A DNA stretch of 64,000 bases. Origin: Anaeramoeba flamelloides (Eukaryota; Metamonada; Anaeramoebidae). Where the stretch lies: NCBI GenBank assembly GCA_027625915.1, contig JANTQA010000047.1:3906001-3970000 (forward strand), written 5' to 3'. Shown in pieces: positions 49,145-60,800 of this stretch; positions within the stretch are counted from its first letter, which is position 1; each line of letters starts with the position of its first letter. The position numbers were made by a program, and so were the translations under genes. The notes below the pieces were generated by a model. The model was not told the origin of the DNA and did no database searches. It was given only the letters and a program-made list of their open reading frames with translations.

Positions 49145-49500
49145 AGATGAATCTTCTTTTTATTGGTAAGAAGAGTTACAAAGTAAAAAGATCAAGTGGT
49201 TATTTACAAATAGTGGGATATTGAAACACAAAGGTATGAGTAACTTTAACTATTTTAACTACGAAAAAGCAAAGGCTAAAAATGATAAAAATTTTGAAGT
49301 TTAGTTTTGATGGAAAAAAAAAAAGAAATTACAACAATTAAATAACAATTACCTTTCAAATGAACATTCATGATCAATTATCAAAATTTTAAATTAACTA
49401 TTAAAATCGTGGTTGGTGTGATTTTGAGTCTTATTAAGTAAATCTGGCCAAGTTTTTTTTTTTTTGATTTTTTACCAAATGATTTGTTTAAAATCCTTTT
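49145..49500 (+). repeat. Dispersed repeat family C, copy 2
   Basis: Partner of 31055-31420, same orientation. The surrounding inverted arms seen at the other copy are not obvious here. Confidence 0.75.
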
Positions 49501-50002
49501 TCCGCACGACAAGAATAGCACAATCCATACAAATACTTTCAAGACTTTTTCGAACTTTCAAACTGATAGTCTGCAAGATTTTAATCTCTGATATACTTTG
49601 ATATTTTTTCAAATTTCAAATACTAGATACAAACTTTTAGAAGCCAAAAAGGGTAAAAAATAATAATTAACAAAAGATAACCTTTTGAATTAAATTTTGA
49701 AATTTTTAGAGTTCCTCTAAAAGAAAAATATTTGTTTACTTTCAAAAAGCTGAAACTCTTTTTATGAAAACCTAAAAGAGGAAAGTTGTTTAAATTACAT
49801 GTTTTTAAAAAGTTTGACTTGTAAAAACTTTGAAATTGAAAGCTATTGAATTTTGATCTGGTAATTCCTTTCAAAATTTGGACAATTTCAAAAAAAAAAG
49901 TGTTGTAAAGTTAAAAAAAGTGACTAAAATTTTTGTGCTGTTCTTGTACTGCAATAATTTTTTTATTTTTGTTTTTGCCTTTTAAATAATAAAAAAACTC
50001 TA

Positions 50003-50239
50003 AAGCCCTAGCACCAGTATAAAAGCAAAAAATGGCAATTTTTTTTTGTCATTTTTTTTAAACTTTTTTGGAATATCTTTAAGTTATAGTTATGAAACAA
50101 GTATTTTTCTAGGTTTGTATAGTAATCATTTATAACATTTCAGACAACGTTTTGTTCATGGGGTTTTTGAATAAGAGGATTGAACAAAAATGACTAAAAA
50201 AATGGACATTTTTTGCTTTTATACAGAGACTAGGGCTTT
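50003..50239 (+). mobile_element. MITE family G, copy 2
   Basis: Ends AAGCCCTAG and CTAGGGCTT, inner arms 'gtataaaagcaaaaaatg' against 'cattttttgcttttatac'. It is the reverse-orientation partner of 41397-41621. The T/A-rich flanks make the exact target duplication uncertain. Confidence 0.8.
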
Positions 50240-50314
50240 TAACTGAAACGATCCAAAATATTTTTTTTTCAAATCATCTAAAATGCAAATTTATCGTTTC
50301 CAGTCAAGGACTTT

Positions 50315-50541
50315 ACTGTTAATTGTAAAATAAAAAGATCAAAATTTTCATTCAGCTTTCCTTAAAAAATCACATATCATCAATTAAAATAAATCATCAC
50401 AGTTCCCTCATTAAAAAAGGTAAATTAATAATTTAAGCTGGTTTTAAGAATTCAAAATTTTAAATGGTACATGATTTATAAACCACCTTTTTTTGGAAAG
50501 CTGAATGAAAATTTTGATCCTTTTATTTTGAAACAAACAGT
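50315..50541 (-). mobile_element. MITE family H foldback, copy 3
   Basis: Ends CTGTTAATT and AAACAAACAG, flanked by TA on both sides. The arms pair over 'gatcaaaattttcattcagc' (left) and its complement (right), nearly perfect for about 45 nt, so this is the youngest of the three copies seen. Confidence 0.8.
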
Positions 50542-50634
50542 ATGTGGATATCTTTGATCTCACTCCTCAAAAATCAAAAAAAAAAAAAAAAGTTTTTTTT
50601 GTTTTGATTTGGACTTTTTTATTTGACTTTGGGA

Positions 50635-51021
50635 TCAAATCCAATAATTTTTATTAGGGAAATCGCAGTACCTCTCGTATGTAGGGTTTATGAATTGTAC
50701 TACTTTTTCTTCTGTATGGAAGGTCAAAAAAATTACTCTTTCTTTCGAAGGTTGAGTCAACAAGAAAAGATAAAAAAAAAGATTACCTTTATTCTCTTTG
50801 TTTTGGGATATCACGTATTTCCATTTGTTGTCGATCAAATCAAAGTATAAATTTTGAAAGCTTTTGTGGTATTTGTTGAAGCAGTTTTGGCAATAAAATT
50901 CATCGAAAGTTTGGCAATAGCAATATGTATTAATTTCATTACATTTTTCACATTTTGGCAGTTGTTCATTGTTTCGAAGAATAAAAGGGTACTCTTCAAA
51001 AGACTCAAGACTTGTTATCAT
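50635..51021 (-). CDS. Small Cys-rich B-box-like protein, unassigned
   Basis: 128 codons from an ATG at 51021. Residues 20-60 hold a zinc-ligand pattern, C24-x2-C27, C34-x-C36, C44-x2-C47 and H52 (LPKCEKCN ... YCYCQTFDEFYCQNCFNKYH), which resembles a B-box-type finger. The tail (about 90-128) looks protein-like but matches nothing I know. A donor-like 'GTAATC' follows Lys78, so the real gene could instead be spliced after a first exon; no second exon was recognised. Function unknown; a B-box would suggest protein-protein contact. Confidence 0.5.
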   Translation of the reverse strand: MITSLESFEEYPFILRNNEQLPKCEKCNEINTYCYCQTFDEFYCQNCFNKYHKSFQNLYFDLIDNKWKYVISQNKENKGNLFFYLFLLTQPSKERVIFLTFHTEEKVVQFINPTYERYCDFPNKNYWI

Positions 51022-51644
51022 TTGAAAAAAAAGGAATATTTGGATCAAAAAAATGCGATTAAAAAAATTCAAAAAATGAAATTTTATCTGACTTTCGAAA
51101 GTAAGTTCCAAAAAAAATCTGTAGATACACATCAAACTCAACCCTTGAATTTTATTTCATTAAGGATAACGTTTCTTTCTCTGGGAGAGTGTTATGTTAT
51201 TAGGTTTTTTTGCTTTCACTTCTCAAAAAGAAATTGGAAAAAAAAGCACCCCTTCCAATCTTAAAAATGCAGATATATATTGAAATATTAATCTATCTTT
51301 TGATTATTAATTCTCAAAAATAAATGAATAATGAGAATACGCAAGTAAAAACTAAAATTTCAAAACATTTTATTTTTTGTTAAAGTTATTAAAAAATTTT
51401 TTACTCCCTTCAAATTCAAAAAAAAAGTTTCTTATATTTTTTATTCAATGTGGTTTTATCAAAACCGATCCTCGTAAAGATCTAAAACAGTCCTTTACAA
51501 TAAAAATTTCTTATAAAAACAGATTTTAAAAAGTTTGTTTGTTTCTAGACGAATAAAAGTTTTTATTCAAATATAAGTTACAGATTTTAAAAATTGAAAA
51601 GTTGGTAAAAATTTGAAAAAATTTATTTAAATTTACAAGTTACT

Positions 51645-52045
51645 GATTAAGAAAAAAAGTAAAACACAATTTTTCATTGAAAACATTTATAGAACCTTAT
51701 ACAAAAAGTAAACTCGGGGAAAAGAAAAAAAATTAACTTGAAAGAAAAATACATTATATTATTTTTAATCAAACCAATCCATTACAATCAAAGTATCCTT
51801 TTTGTTCAAGTCCAATAAGATATTTTTGAGATCTCAAAAATAGTCAATTTTTTCAATATATTAATAATGATCGGTCTATACAATAAAAGCGAATATAAAA
51901 AAATAGTTTTAGAAAAACTGTAATTGTTCTTCATCCTACATTTTGTCTTTAATCATTTATTTTTTATTTTATTAAACAATTTTACTTTGACTTTTCACCT
52001 AGGGTTCCCAATTAAAAATCGATGTGTACTTTTTTTTTTTATCAA
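51645..52045 (+). mobile_element. MITE family E, degenerate copy
   Basis: The interior blocks 'gagatctcaaaaatagtcaa' (about 51829) and 'cattttgtct' (about 51940) match 48625-48645 and 48731. The terminal repeats are eroded. Confidence 0.65.
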
Positions 52046-52468
52046 GCATTTAAATCAAAATTTCTTTTTAAAAATTGTAACTTTCAACTGTAATTCAAAT
52101 AATTTTCATAAACAATTCAACTTTTACTAATTTTACATTTTTTAAAAACTTCGCTTATAACAAGATTATGAGGTAAAAAAGAGATCTTTGATAAAAAATT
52201 ATTTTTAAATATATTAAACAATTAGACAAGAAAAATCCAATTTTCAAAAAAGATTTTTAAGTAAATAAAAAAAAAAAATTGAATAAAATTTCAGTTGATT
52301 TCTTCAAATTACAAAAAAAAGAAAAAGGTTTTAAAATATAACATTAAGGGTCCACCCTGGGAAATTTTGAGTTATATTGTTATTTTTCTATCAATTCTCA
52401 TAAATAAATTTTATTCAAAAGAAATTGAAAAAAAATTCAGGACTTGTTTCAATCTTAAAAAATAATCT

Positions 52469-52504
52469 TTATATATAGATATATATATATATATATATAT
52501 GTAT
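52469..52504. repeat. (TA)n microsatellite
   Basis: About 16 TA units with one interruption. Confidence 0.9.
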
Positions 52505-54209
52505 GTATAAATGTAAATCTAATTTTTGAATCAAAATTTTAAAAAATAAATGACTTTAGAATATTTTCAATTTCAAACTACATTTTTAAAGTATTTAAAA
52601 CTTATAAAAGCAATTGTAAAAAATATTTAGAACTTCTTGTATCAATTTTTTATGTGTTTAGATGTGAAAGGGTAATTATAGAAGATAAAAATCCATATTT
52701 TTGAGGTTCTAAGAAAAGTAAAAATGTGAAAATTTAGAGAATTATGAATTTTCCTTTTTTGTAAAAGAAATTAGAATCCCGTAAATATAACAGAGATATG
52801 GAACTCTTTTGTAGTTTTTTTAAGATAATATTTCACTATTTTATTCAAAAATTTTATCACTTAATATTGGTGCTATCGTTCATCTTTAAGTTTAAAATGT
52901 TTTAAAAATATACAAGTTAAGGGGTTTTTTTCTGATTTTTATTATGAATCTGATCTAAATAATAACTAAATGTAAATTAAACAACCAACAAATTTTCAAC
53001 ACTTGGGATTTATTAAAACTTTGAAATGAAGTTTTTTTTTTGATTTATATGTTTTTCTATTTCAATTATTTCCATCTTTTCTTTCTATTTTTATCGTCTT
53101 TCTTAAATAAATATTATTTTTTAAAAAAAAATTTATCCTATGAGGAATAATCTTACATACGTTATAGTTAGATAAATATATAAACATACTTTTAGTAATT
53201 TATTTGGTGCTGTAGAGTACCTATGTTTTCCAGAATTCAAAAGAATAGAGAAAAATCTGTGTTTTTACTCAATTATTTAAAATTATGGAAAAGATAATAA
53301 CATTATTTTTTATTGGAGAAATAAACCAAAAATAAATAAATTACTGCTTTATTTCTGAAATTAAAAAAAAAACATAACGATAAAAGTGGTAATTTTGTTG
53401 AATCATCTCTGTGAAGTAATAATAACAATGAAAAGTTTAAAATTTAAAAAAAACAAAAGTGGAATCCAAGATAAGGTTTTTATTAATTATCAAATAAGTT
53501 AATCTGGGGTTTGGCCTCAGATCTCCATTTTTTAACTTATCACGAATGAAAATATTTTTCAACGAATCAAACCATTATTACTAGAAATGTCTTTCTCTGT
53601 TAAAAATTCAAGATATGCTTTTATTATGTTACAGAAAAAAAAATAATAATTCAATATCAGTTACAGTATTTTGACTATTTTCTTACAGTTTTATTAACTT
53701 TTATAGTTGATTTTTTGCCATAATTAAAATAAAATAAATTCTCTATTTATTTCAACCTTTCTTTTCTTGATTATAGCCAATTTTACTCATAATTTTGAGT
53801 TTTTGATAGTATCAGAAATATTTGAAATTATGAGAAATAAAACATAAATGGAAGAAAATCTGAAATCGAGCTTAAAGATACATTAATTACTGAATTGTTC
53901 ATGTGTTATATAAATTCGGATAATATCAATAATCTCTAAAAGCCAAAAAGAAAAAAACTAATGGATTAATTTGATTATTTTTAATTGCTGGGGTGTTCAA
54001 TTGATAAAAATTCATGGGTTTTTGAGAACAATTCTGTACAACAAACAAATTTGAAAACTCCGTTAGTTGGTTTATTTAAAAGGTTATTCTATTTAGAATA
54101 GAATATTCAGAAATCAACATTATATATTCTGATTTTTTTATTGTGTGTTTCTTAGCTAATTTAATGGGGGTTTTGAAAATTTCACAAATAGTTGTACAGT
54201 GTGGCATTA

Positions 54210-55026
54210 CCGTTTTGGAAAAAAAGTGAAACACGCTTTTTAATTTGGAACATTACTGAAAATGAAAAGTAAAATCAATAAATAGTAGAAACCAATTAAC
54301 TTCAAATATTAACCAATTATAATATTTTCAAATAAAACAACAAATACAATTTAAATCTACTTTCTTATCGAAATTGTAGATGTGGTTTTCGAGATCGCAA
54401 AAATATTCAATTTTTTGAACAAATTTTTAATAATTGATCAATCAAAGAAAAATCCCTTCTTCAAAAGACAGTATTAAAAAAACTGCATTGTGTTGAATAC
54501 TTCATTTTGTCTTAATTTATTTATTTACAGTCTTTCCAAGGCTACCGTGAATTTTTATATGAATCAAATTTTGATGCTGATATAGATTTTTAAAAAGTTG
54601 GATATGAGGATAAATAAGCTTATATTGAAAAAAAAATTTCACAAATTGCCTCATTTGAAAGATTTTCTTGTGATAAGATCAAAAATATTTTGGGTATTTC
54701 AAGAGAAACTTTTAAGTGGCATCTCAACAGATTTTCCAGGTTTGAAGCAATTTAAGGATCTGAAAATTAATTTTTCTTGTATCAAAAGAAAATTTTTTAA
54801 ATGAGGTCATTTGTGAAATTTTTTTTTCAGTATGGGCTTTCTTATCCTCATATCCAACTTTTTAAAAATCTATATCAGCATCAAAATTTGATTCATATAA
54901 AAATTCACGGTAGCCTTGGAACAGCTGTATTCTTATTTTCATTGATCTTACTTTGAATTTTCAGTAATTCCCAATCAAAAACCGTGTTTTACTTTTTTTC
55001 TTATTTCACTTTTTTTCCACAATGAT
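54210..55026 (+). mobile_element. MITE family E copy carrying a nested palindromic insert
   Basis: Terminal 'ggaaaaaaagtgaaacacg' at the left and 'ctttttttccacaatga' at the right, flanked by TA. The left 320 nt and right 100 nt match 48423-48856. Between them is 54534-54928, absent from the other copies. Confidence 0.8.
54534..54928. repeat. 395-nt near-perfect palindrome with coding-like arms
   Basis: The left arm starts 'tccaaggctaccgtgaat' and the right arm ends with its exact complement, 'attcacggtagccttgga'. The arms are identical for about 80 nt and about 90% identical out to 130 nt, with a loop of about 135 nt. Read from either end, each arm encodes SFQGYREFLYESNFDADIDF (or its tail) and a stop, preceded on the left by an acceptor-like 'ttacag'. 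The loop plus arm tips also hold a 68-codon frame (54598-54804) of unknown meaning. It looks like an inverted duplication of the 3' end of a host gene. Confidence 0.75.
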
Positions 55027-55222
55027 TAGTCATATTAACAATTTTTAAATAATTAAAATTAAAATATAACAAAATAAAGAAAAAATAAAACAAGATAAAA
55101 CAAAAAAAAATATAATAGAATAAAATAAAATAAATTGAAAAAATAGTTTATTTTGATTATTATCCCTTCATTAGAGATTAGATTGATAACAATTAAAGTT
55201 GGTTTTACTTTTACGGTGCAGG

Positions 55223-55361
55223 CTATTAACGAAAATTAAGGCACAAAAAAATTCCAAATTAAGGTACAAAATTCAAATTCCCTTAAAAATAATTTGTGTA
55301 AAAACAATCCGAAAAGGGTGCCTTAATTTAGATTTTTTTGTACCTTAAATTTCGTTCATAG
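55223..55361. mobile_element. Small foldback element
   Basis: 139 nt: the left arm 'ctattaacgaaaattaagg' mirrors the right arm 'ccttaaatttcgttcatag', and inner 'ccaaattaaggtacaaaa' against the complement extends the pairing. Its 'attaaggcacaaaa' motif resembles the element at 21613-21809. Confidence 0.65.
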
Positions 55362-55663
55362 TATGTGTCTTAAAAGTGGAACTTGTTGTAATTAATTAAG
55401 GGGAAAGATTTTATTTAACCATCAAAGAAACAATTTATTTTTTCAAAACAGGCTGGTATTAAATAATTTCTCACCAAATAAAATAATTTAAAATTCAAAA
55501 AAAAAACAAAAACATTCATATTTTTACACACAAAACTGCTTTTTATTATTATTGTTCAGAAAAGATATTCATTTAGTCTTTTAAAGTACTACTTAAATAT
55601 GAACTTTGATGAATAATATTTTCAAGGGTGGATTTAAATATGGATTTGGATCCATTAGGAAAA

Positions 55664-56686
55664 TCATTTAATAAGGTATTGGAATTTTTCACCAAATTGA
55701 AACAAAACAATTCCAAAAGGTTTAAAAATTGAGGGAAATTTTCTGTTTAGTATTTTTTCCATTTTTAAACAAATTTTTGGATTGCTGTACTGATTGGTTT
55801 GTTGGTCCATGGTATTTATTTGATTATCGGATAATGGTGTTTCAAAATCTGGTGAACATTTTTCTTTGTAAAGAAAAGAGACAATTTTTTTTTTGTTCCC
55901 CAATTGTAAACTTTCTTTAATATAAAGAGAGGTGTAGACTAAAATTGAGATCACAAAGAGTAATTTAATTTGCATTGGTATTTGTTGATAATATAAAATG
56001 AAAATCTGAGAATTTGATAATTTTCTTCTTCTTCTTCTTGCTCTTCTTCTTCTTGCTCTTCTACTTCTTCTTGATCTTCTCCTTGAAGAGTGGCGGCTAT
56101 GTGGCCCCTCCAAAACATTATTTAACGTTTCTTTGGGTTTGGTGAGCAAGAATATGAAGCCGAGAAATTGGGGTTTTCGAAAGAAGGCAAACAAAACAAG
56201 GAGAAAAAGGGAGACTATCAACAAAAAAAGTTTTCCGTAGAACAGTTTCTCGTCATATGACTCTAACTGCCTTTGAATTTTTGATTTATAAACAATTTGT
56301 TTCCAGCTTAGGTTCTGTGGATTTCTTGGCTTGGTATATTCAATTTCGTCGGGTATCGTCGTTGAGTATACAATATTGAGATCATTACCATGACGGTTTT
56401 CGTTACTATCGTTGTTGTTGTTGTTTTTGTTGTTGTTGTTGTTGGTCTTTGAGATTAATACTTGATTAGAGGCAGTTTCATGAAGATTGTTACATAATTT
56501 ATCATTCGGTAAATGACGGCAATAATAAAAGAGTTTTAGTTTTTCAGATTCTTTAAAAGACTGATCTTTAATATTAATGTTATCTATTTCTTCAAATTCG
56601 TTCGCATTACAAAAATAAGAGGGTAACAAAAAAGAAAAAAAAAGAAATAGAAAAAGAAAAAGCCCAAAAAATTGTGTGTTTCTCAT
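55664..56686 (-). CDS. Unrecognised signal-peptide, two-pass membrane protein with Arg-rich loop
   Basis: 340 residues in one exon, stop TGA. Residues 1-28 form a strong signal peptide ending FCNA. The lumenal or extracellular part (29-150) has three Cys, an Asn-rich run (82-92) and a possible N-glycosylation site (NLS at 125-127). A hydrophobic span at about 152-169 (FLLIVSLFLLVLFAFF) is followed by a loop with an Arg-dense block (198-222, RRRSRRSRRARRRRARRRR). A second span at about 240-256 (LLFVISILVYTSLYI) leads to a C-terminal region with two Cys. If the signal is cleaved, the Arg-rich loop faces the cytosol and both ends are lumenal. I recognise no family. It is transcribed divergently from the PH/EF-hand gene, with 1.1 kb between them. 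Confidence 0.75.
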   Translation of the reverse strand: MRNTQFFGLFLFLFLFFSFLLPSYFCNANEFEEIDNINIKDQSFKESEKLKLFYYCRHLPNDKLCNNLHETASNQVLISKTNNNNNKNNNNNDSNENRHGNDLNIVYSTTIPDEIEYTKPRNPQNLSWKQIVYKSKIQRQLESYDEKLFYGKLFLLIVSLFLLVLFAFFRKPQFLGFIFLLTKPKETLNNVLEGPHSRHSSRRRSRRSRRARRRRARRRRRKLSNSQIFILYYQQIPMQIKLLFVISILVYTSLYIKESLQLGNKKKIVSFLYKEKCSPDFETPLSDNQINTMDQQTNQYSNPKICLKMEKILNRKFPSIFKPFGIVLFQFGEKFQYLIK

Positions 56687-57825
56687 TTAAAATCAAATAT
56701 CAACAAAAAGATAAAAAAATGAAAATCAAGATATTTTTGAAAAAAGAAGCAGAAACAAAAGGACAAATAAGTTACTGTTGCGTTATACTTTGTTATTTGT
56801 TGATTCATTATTTCCAATTGACCTTTTAAAAAAGTTTCAAAATGAGAAACGAAAAAATCCTATTTAATGAGAAATAAGACAAATAATCTTGAATTAGTTT
56901 CAAAAGAAGTGTTTTATGTTGAGTTGCAAATTGCTATAAAATTTTTCAGAAAACTTTTTGTTTTTTGAAGGAAAAACAAACGAAAATTCTAATACAGAAA
57001 ATTACAATCATTTCTTCTTTTACAATTTCACTGAAAATCTTCAAAAATCCACTTTCTCATATCAGACTTATTTTAAGTTGAATTAACATTGTTGTTCAAA
57101 AGTAGACACATTCTTTAATAATTTCTTTATTAATTATCCAATTATTTTTTCAGTCCGAATCTGACTTCTTGATTGTTAGCTATTTTAAAAAGTAGGAAGC
57201 GAATTGGTTTTAAATGGGGATACTTAAACTACTTACAAAAGAAAGCAAAAAAATTTGATCAAGATTATTCAAATACTTTTAGTTCTTGCCATTTATAAAT
57301 GAAGTGAAAATAACTGGACAGAATTTTGTAAAGCATGTCCCGTCTTTTGACATTGTCCTTATTGATCAATCCAAATTGTCTAACAAAAAGAAAAAAATTG
57401 AATAGTATACAACAGATACCCTACACTTTCTGAACAAGAATTTAAGTTTTCTCGGACAAGGAGCTTTTTTAGAATTAAAACCAAAATTTGAATGATTTGT
57501 CTAGATTGTTGAAACGAAATTATTAAAGTACATTCTCTCCCAAAAATCAATCACAAAGGATTACAAAATGTTGAAAAATATCATTTCTAATTGCTTATGT
57601 AAAGATACTTGTCATCTTTGCATTTTTTGAACAAAAAACAAGTAAAAAAATTGAAAAACTGAAAAAGAAAATTAGTTTGCTAAATCAGAATGATATCGCA
57701 AAACAAAAAATCCTGAAATCAATTTGAAAGAAACCAATTACAAACACCACTGATTTTTAAAACCCAAACTTTTTTAATCATCACTTTTTAAACAAAAACA
57801 AGTTATTTTTTCATTTTTTCACAAA
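56687..57825. other. Divergent promoter region
   Basis: 1.1 kb between two head-to-head genes, presumably holding both promoters and 5' UTRs. I see no repeats, genes or nameable regulatory motifs. Confidence 0.5.
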
Positions 57826-60800
57826 ATGTCTGATTCTGATACCGAAAAAAAAAGTAGTAGCACAGACTCTGATGACTCACAAAATTTACCAAATTTACCA
57901 AACATCCCCGAAGAAGAAGAAATTGAGCCCAAAATTGGGATCTTGGCCTTAAAAACAAAAGCAAAAATTTTTCGATCATATAGATTAAAACTGGAGGCAG
58001 ATATCCTTTCATATTATAAAACAAAGCCTATCAAAAACACAGAGGGTCTAAACAGGCCACACAAATTAGTTGGCGTAATTGACCTTCATAATGCCTGGGT
58101 ACTAAACCATAAAAATCGGCAGTGCTTCCAAATAGGAACGACCTACAGGAAGTTTGTTTTTAAGGCCTCCACAGAAAAGAAACGAAACGAATGGGTCGGA
58201 ATCTTTTTGGACGTTTTAACCAAACTCCACCCTGAACGGCAGGAAAAGCTCAATAAAAGAAAGTATGCAATCATGAAAAAGGAAGGTGACCATGTCAAAT
58301 CTTGGCAAACAAGATACTTTATTTTGTATAATCAATACCTTGCTTATTATTTAAGAAAAGGAGACACACTTCCATTAGGTAATTTTTTTTTTCTATTTTT
58401 TTCTTTTTTTTTAATTTTTTTTTCCATTTATCCCAATTTTTTTTTATTTTTTTGGACGTTTAATGAATTACTTACTTTTTTTTCTTAAAAAAAAGACTTG
58501 AAACAGTTTTTGTTTCTGTCTCTTTTTTGTTTGAGAAATATTTTTCTGTTAAATGCTTGAAAATTTTTTCTTTTTTTTTTTTTTTTTCGACACTTTTTAA
58601 TTTTCTTTCTTTTTTCAACTTTCAGCAAACCCAAACAAAAAACAAAAGATTCCATGATCCAAAAAAAAAAACTTTTTTTGAAATAACACCTGACTCTATT
58701 TCTTTCTGTTTTGTTCATTTAGGAAGAGGTAAAATTTAAACATTTTTAAAAATTTTAATTGCGAGAACCTTACTGAAAAAAAGAGAGTTTTGAGTGCTCA
58801 CCAGATATTGTAACTATGCTACCAAAATGCTGTTCGGTGCTCTATTGGTGAAAATAGAGCGAACCCAAAGTAATTCAGAGTCGAATATTTAATTTTTTAA
58901 GTATTTTTTTATGGAATTTTTGGTTTTATTAGGTTTTGAATCAAGAAAAGTGTTATAGTGAATGCTTGAAATTAATCAAGAACAAACAGAAAAATATACA
59001 AACGAAAGGGTTTGAATTATAAACTAATCTTTTCTTTTTGAATACCAAACAAGAAAGATCGCCTCAACAAATAAACTTTTTGAAAACAAAAATGAAAAAC
59101 AAACCCACAAAGTTTATTTTAGAATATTTATTTCTTCCACTTTATCTTCTTGATTAGAATAAGAACAAAAAAGCAACTCCTTGAATTTCTCACCACAATT
59201 CCTTTTTATTATTTTTTCCAAAACTCGTTTTTCATAAATATATTTCCAAAATTCAATTTTCAAATATTTTTATCAAAATAATCCAAAATAAAGGATATTG
59301 ATTCAAAGATTAAAGTAAAAAAGATTGAATTATCGAAATCCAAAAACAATTACAAAAAGTTCAACTCAAAGAATAAGAAAATCTAATGAAAAAATTTAAA
59401 GAACGAATTCAGAATTATTTTGATTTTTCAATTTAATTGAAAATAAATAATTATCAAATCAAACCAATACGTCCAATAAATCTTTATTTCTGAAGAAGAA
59501 TAAAAAAAATCTCCTATTTTCTGAACAAACTAGAATTAGATGAATTAAATGAAAATAGGATTTTTAAATTCATTTTGGGAATTCCGTAGAAATAAACAGT
59601 AATTTGTTTATCAAAAATTTTCCAAACAAAATTATTTTCATTCAGAATTAAAAATAAAAGTTGAGTAAAAAAGAAGGAATCACGTAAAATGTTACAAATA
59701 AGATCAATAAATAAATAATTTTTTTAATCATCAATTTTTTATTATTTTGATTCCCTTTTTTTAATTGATATGAAAATATATTATACTAGGGCATATCCCA
59801 TATTTAATAAAACATTCATTTATTCAGTTAAAGAAATGGTTTTAATAATTCGGTTTTGAATAAACTTTGGCACTCAAAATTGATAAAATGTACCTGCACC
59901 TTTAAAAAAAATCTCATTAAAATTTTCTCAATCTTGATTTTTTTTTTAGGGTGAAGATAACCTCCAAATAATTTGTAAAAATTTTTTTCCAACATCACCT
60001 CCTTATAAAATCTAATTGAACTCTTTTAAAATGCAATTCCAATTAGCCTCCTTTATAGGACGCGAAACACATGCGTTTGAATTACTCACAAGTCAGGTAT
60101 AAAAGAAGTGCTATTTTAATAATCCAAAATTAATACTGTTATTTGCCAATAAGGGAATTAGTTTCTAGCACGAAAAGGCTCTAAATTAAAGTATGTTATA
60201 ATTGAAGCTAAATTACATTACTTCTTGATGGCTCGAATATCCATAAAAATTTGAAAAGTAAAATAGTACTACCAGTATTTGAATTTCTATGGGACAAAAT
60301 TTCAGCTTATTATTTTCATTATTCAATTCTAAAATATTTCTTTCAATTTATGAATCTTATTTCACCCAATGTATGACCAATATATATCCTAAAAAAGGAT
60401 CAAACAAACAAATAGAGCTCCCAATGACAATCTATTTTTTGAAATATAATAGTAAAAAAAAAGAGGTTGAATGAAAATGAAGTGAAAATTTTTTCCCATT
60501 TATTCTTCAACTACCAGAAGGATTAGTCTAAAATTAAAGCAAGTTGACATTAAATCCAAATCATATTAGTGATCCACAAGTTCAAATGTCTCGGTAAAAA
60601 ATCGATTCGAAAATAGTAACAAAAATTGATCTCATCAATTAAAAAATGATCCTTTGATTCGTAAAAAACCACAAGAATTTTTGAAAAAATGTTTATTTCG
60701 AGACACTAATTTAAAGGTTGAATCATCAATTTTCAGACTTTAAGGGGTTAGCATTTACCACGAAAAAGACTCAAAATTAAAGTATGTTGTTATTGAATGT

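Larger units (their letters stand above)
45982..50634. other. Repeat-dense interval upstream of ankyrin-BTB
   Basis: Contains repeat D copy (46290-46865), a GC-richer island (47160-47480), the family J cluster (47510-48400), a MITE E copy (48423-48856), a family K end (48960-49090), repeat C copy 2 (49145-49500), MITE G copy 2 (50003-50239) and MITE H copy 3 (50315-50541). The missing 5' exon(s) of the ankyrin-BTB gene must also lie here or beyond. Confidence 0.6.
51022..55663. other. Intergenic DNA with MITE E copies and a nested palindrome
   Basis: Contains a degenerate MITE E (51645-52045), a (TA)n run (52469-52500), a family J unit (53210-53400), a full MITE E with a nested palindrome (54210-55026) and a small foldback (55223-55361). 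No supported gene. Confidence 0.55.

Noticed and set aside
54598-54804. 68-codon open frame inside the palindrome
   Set aside because: No recognised domain, it starts on a non-ATG codon and spans arm and loop; treated as part of the palindrome finding, not as a gene.
58485-58739. Overlapping open frames on both strands just after PH/EF-hand exon 1
   Set aside because: They lie in T-rich intron sequence and reflect homopolymers rather than codons.
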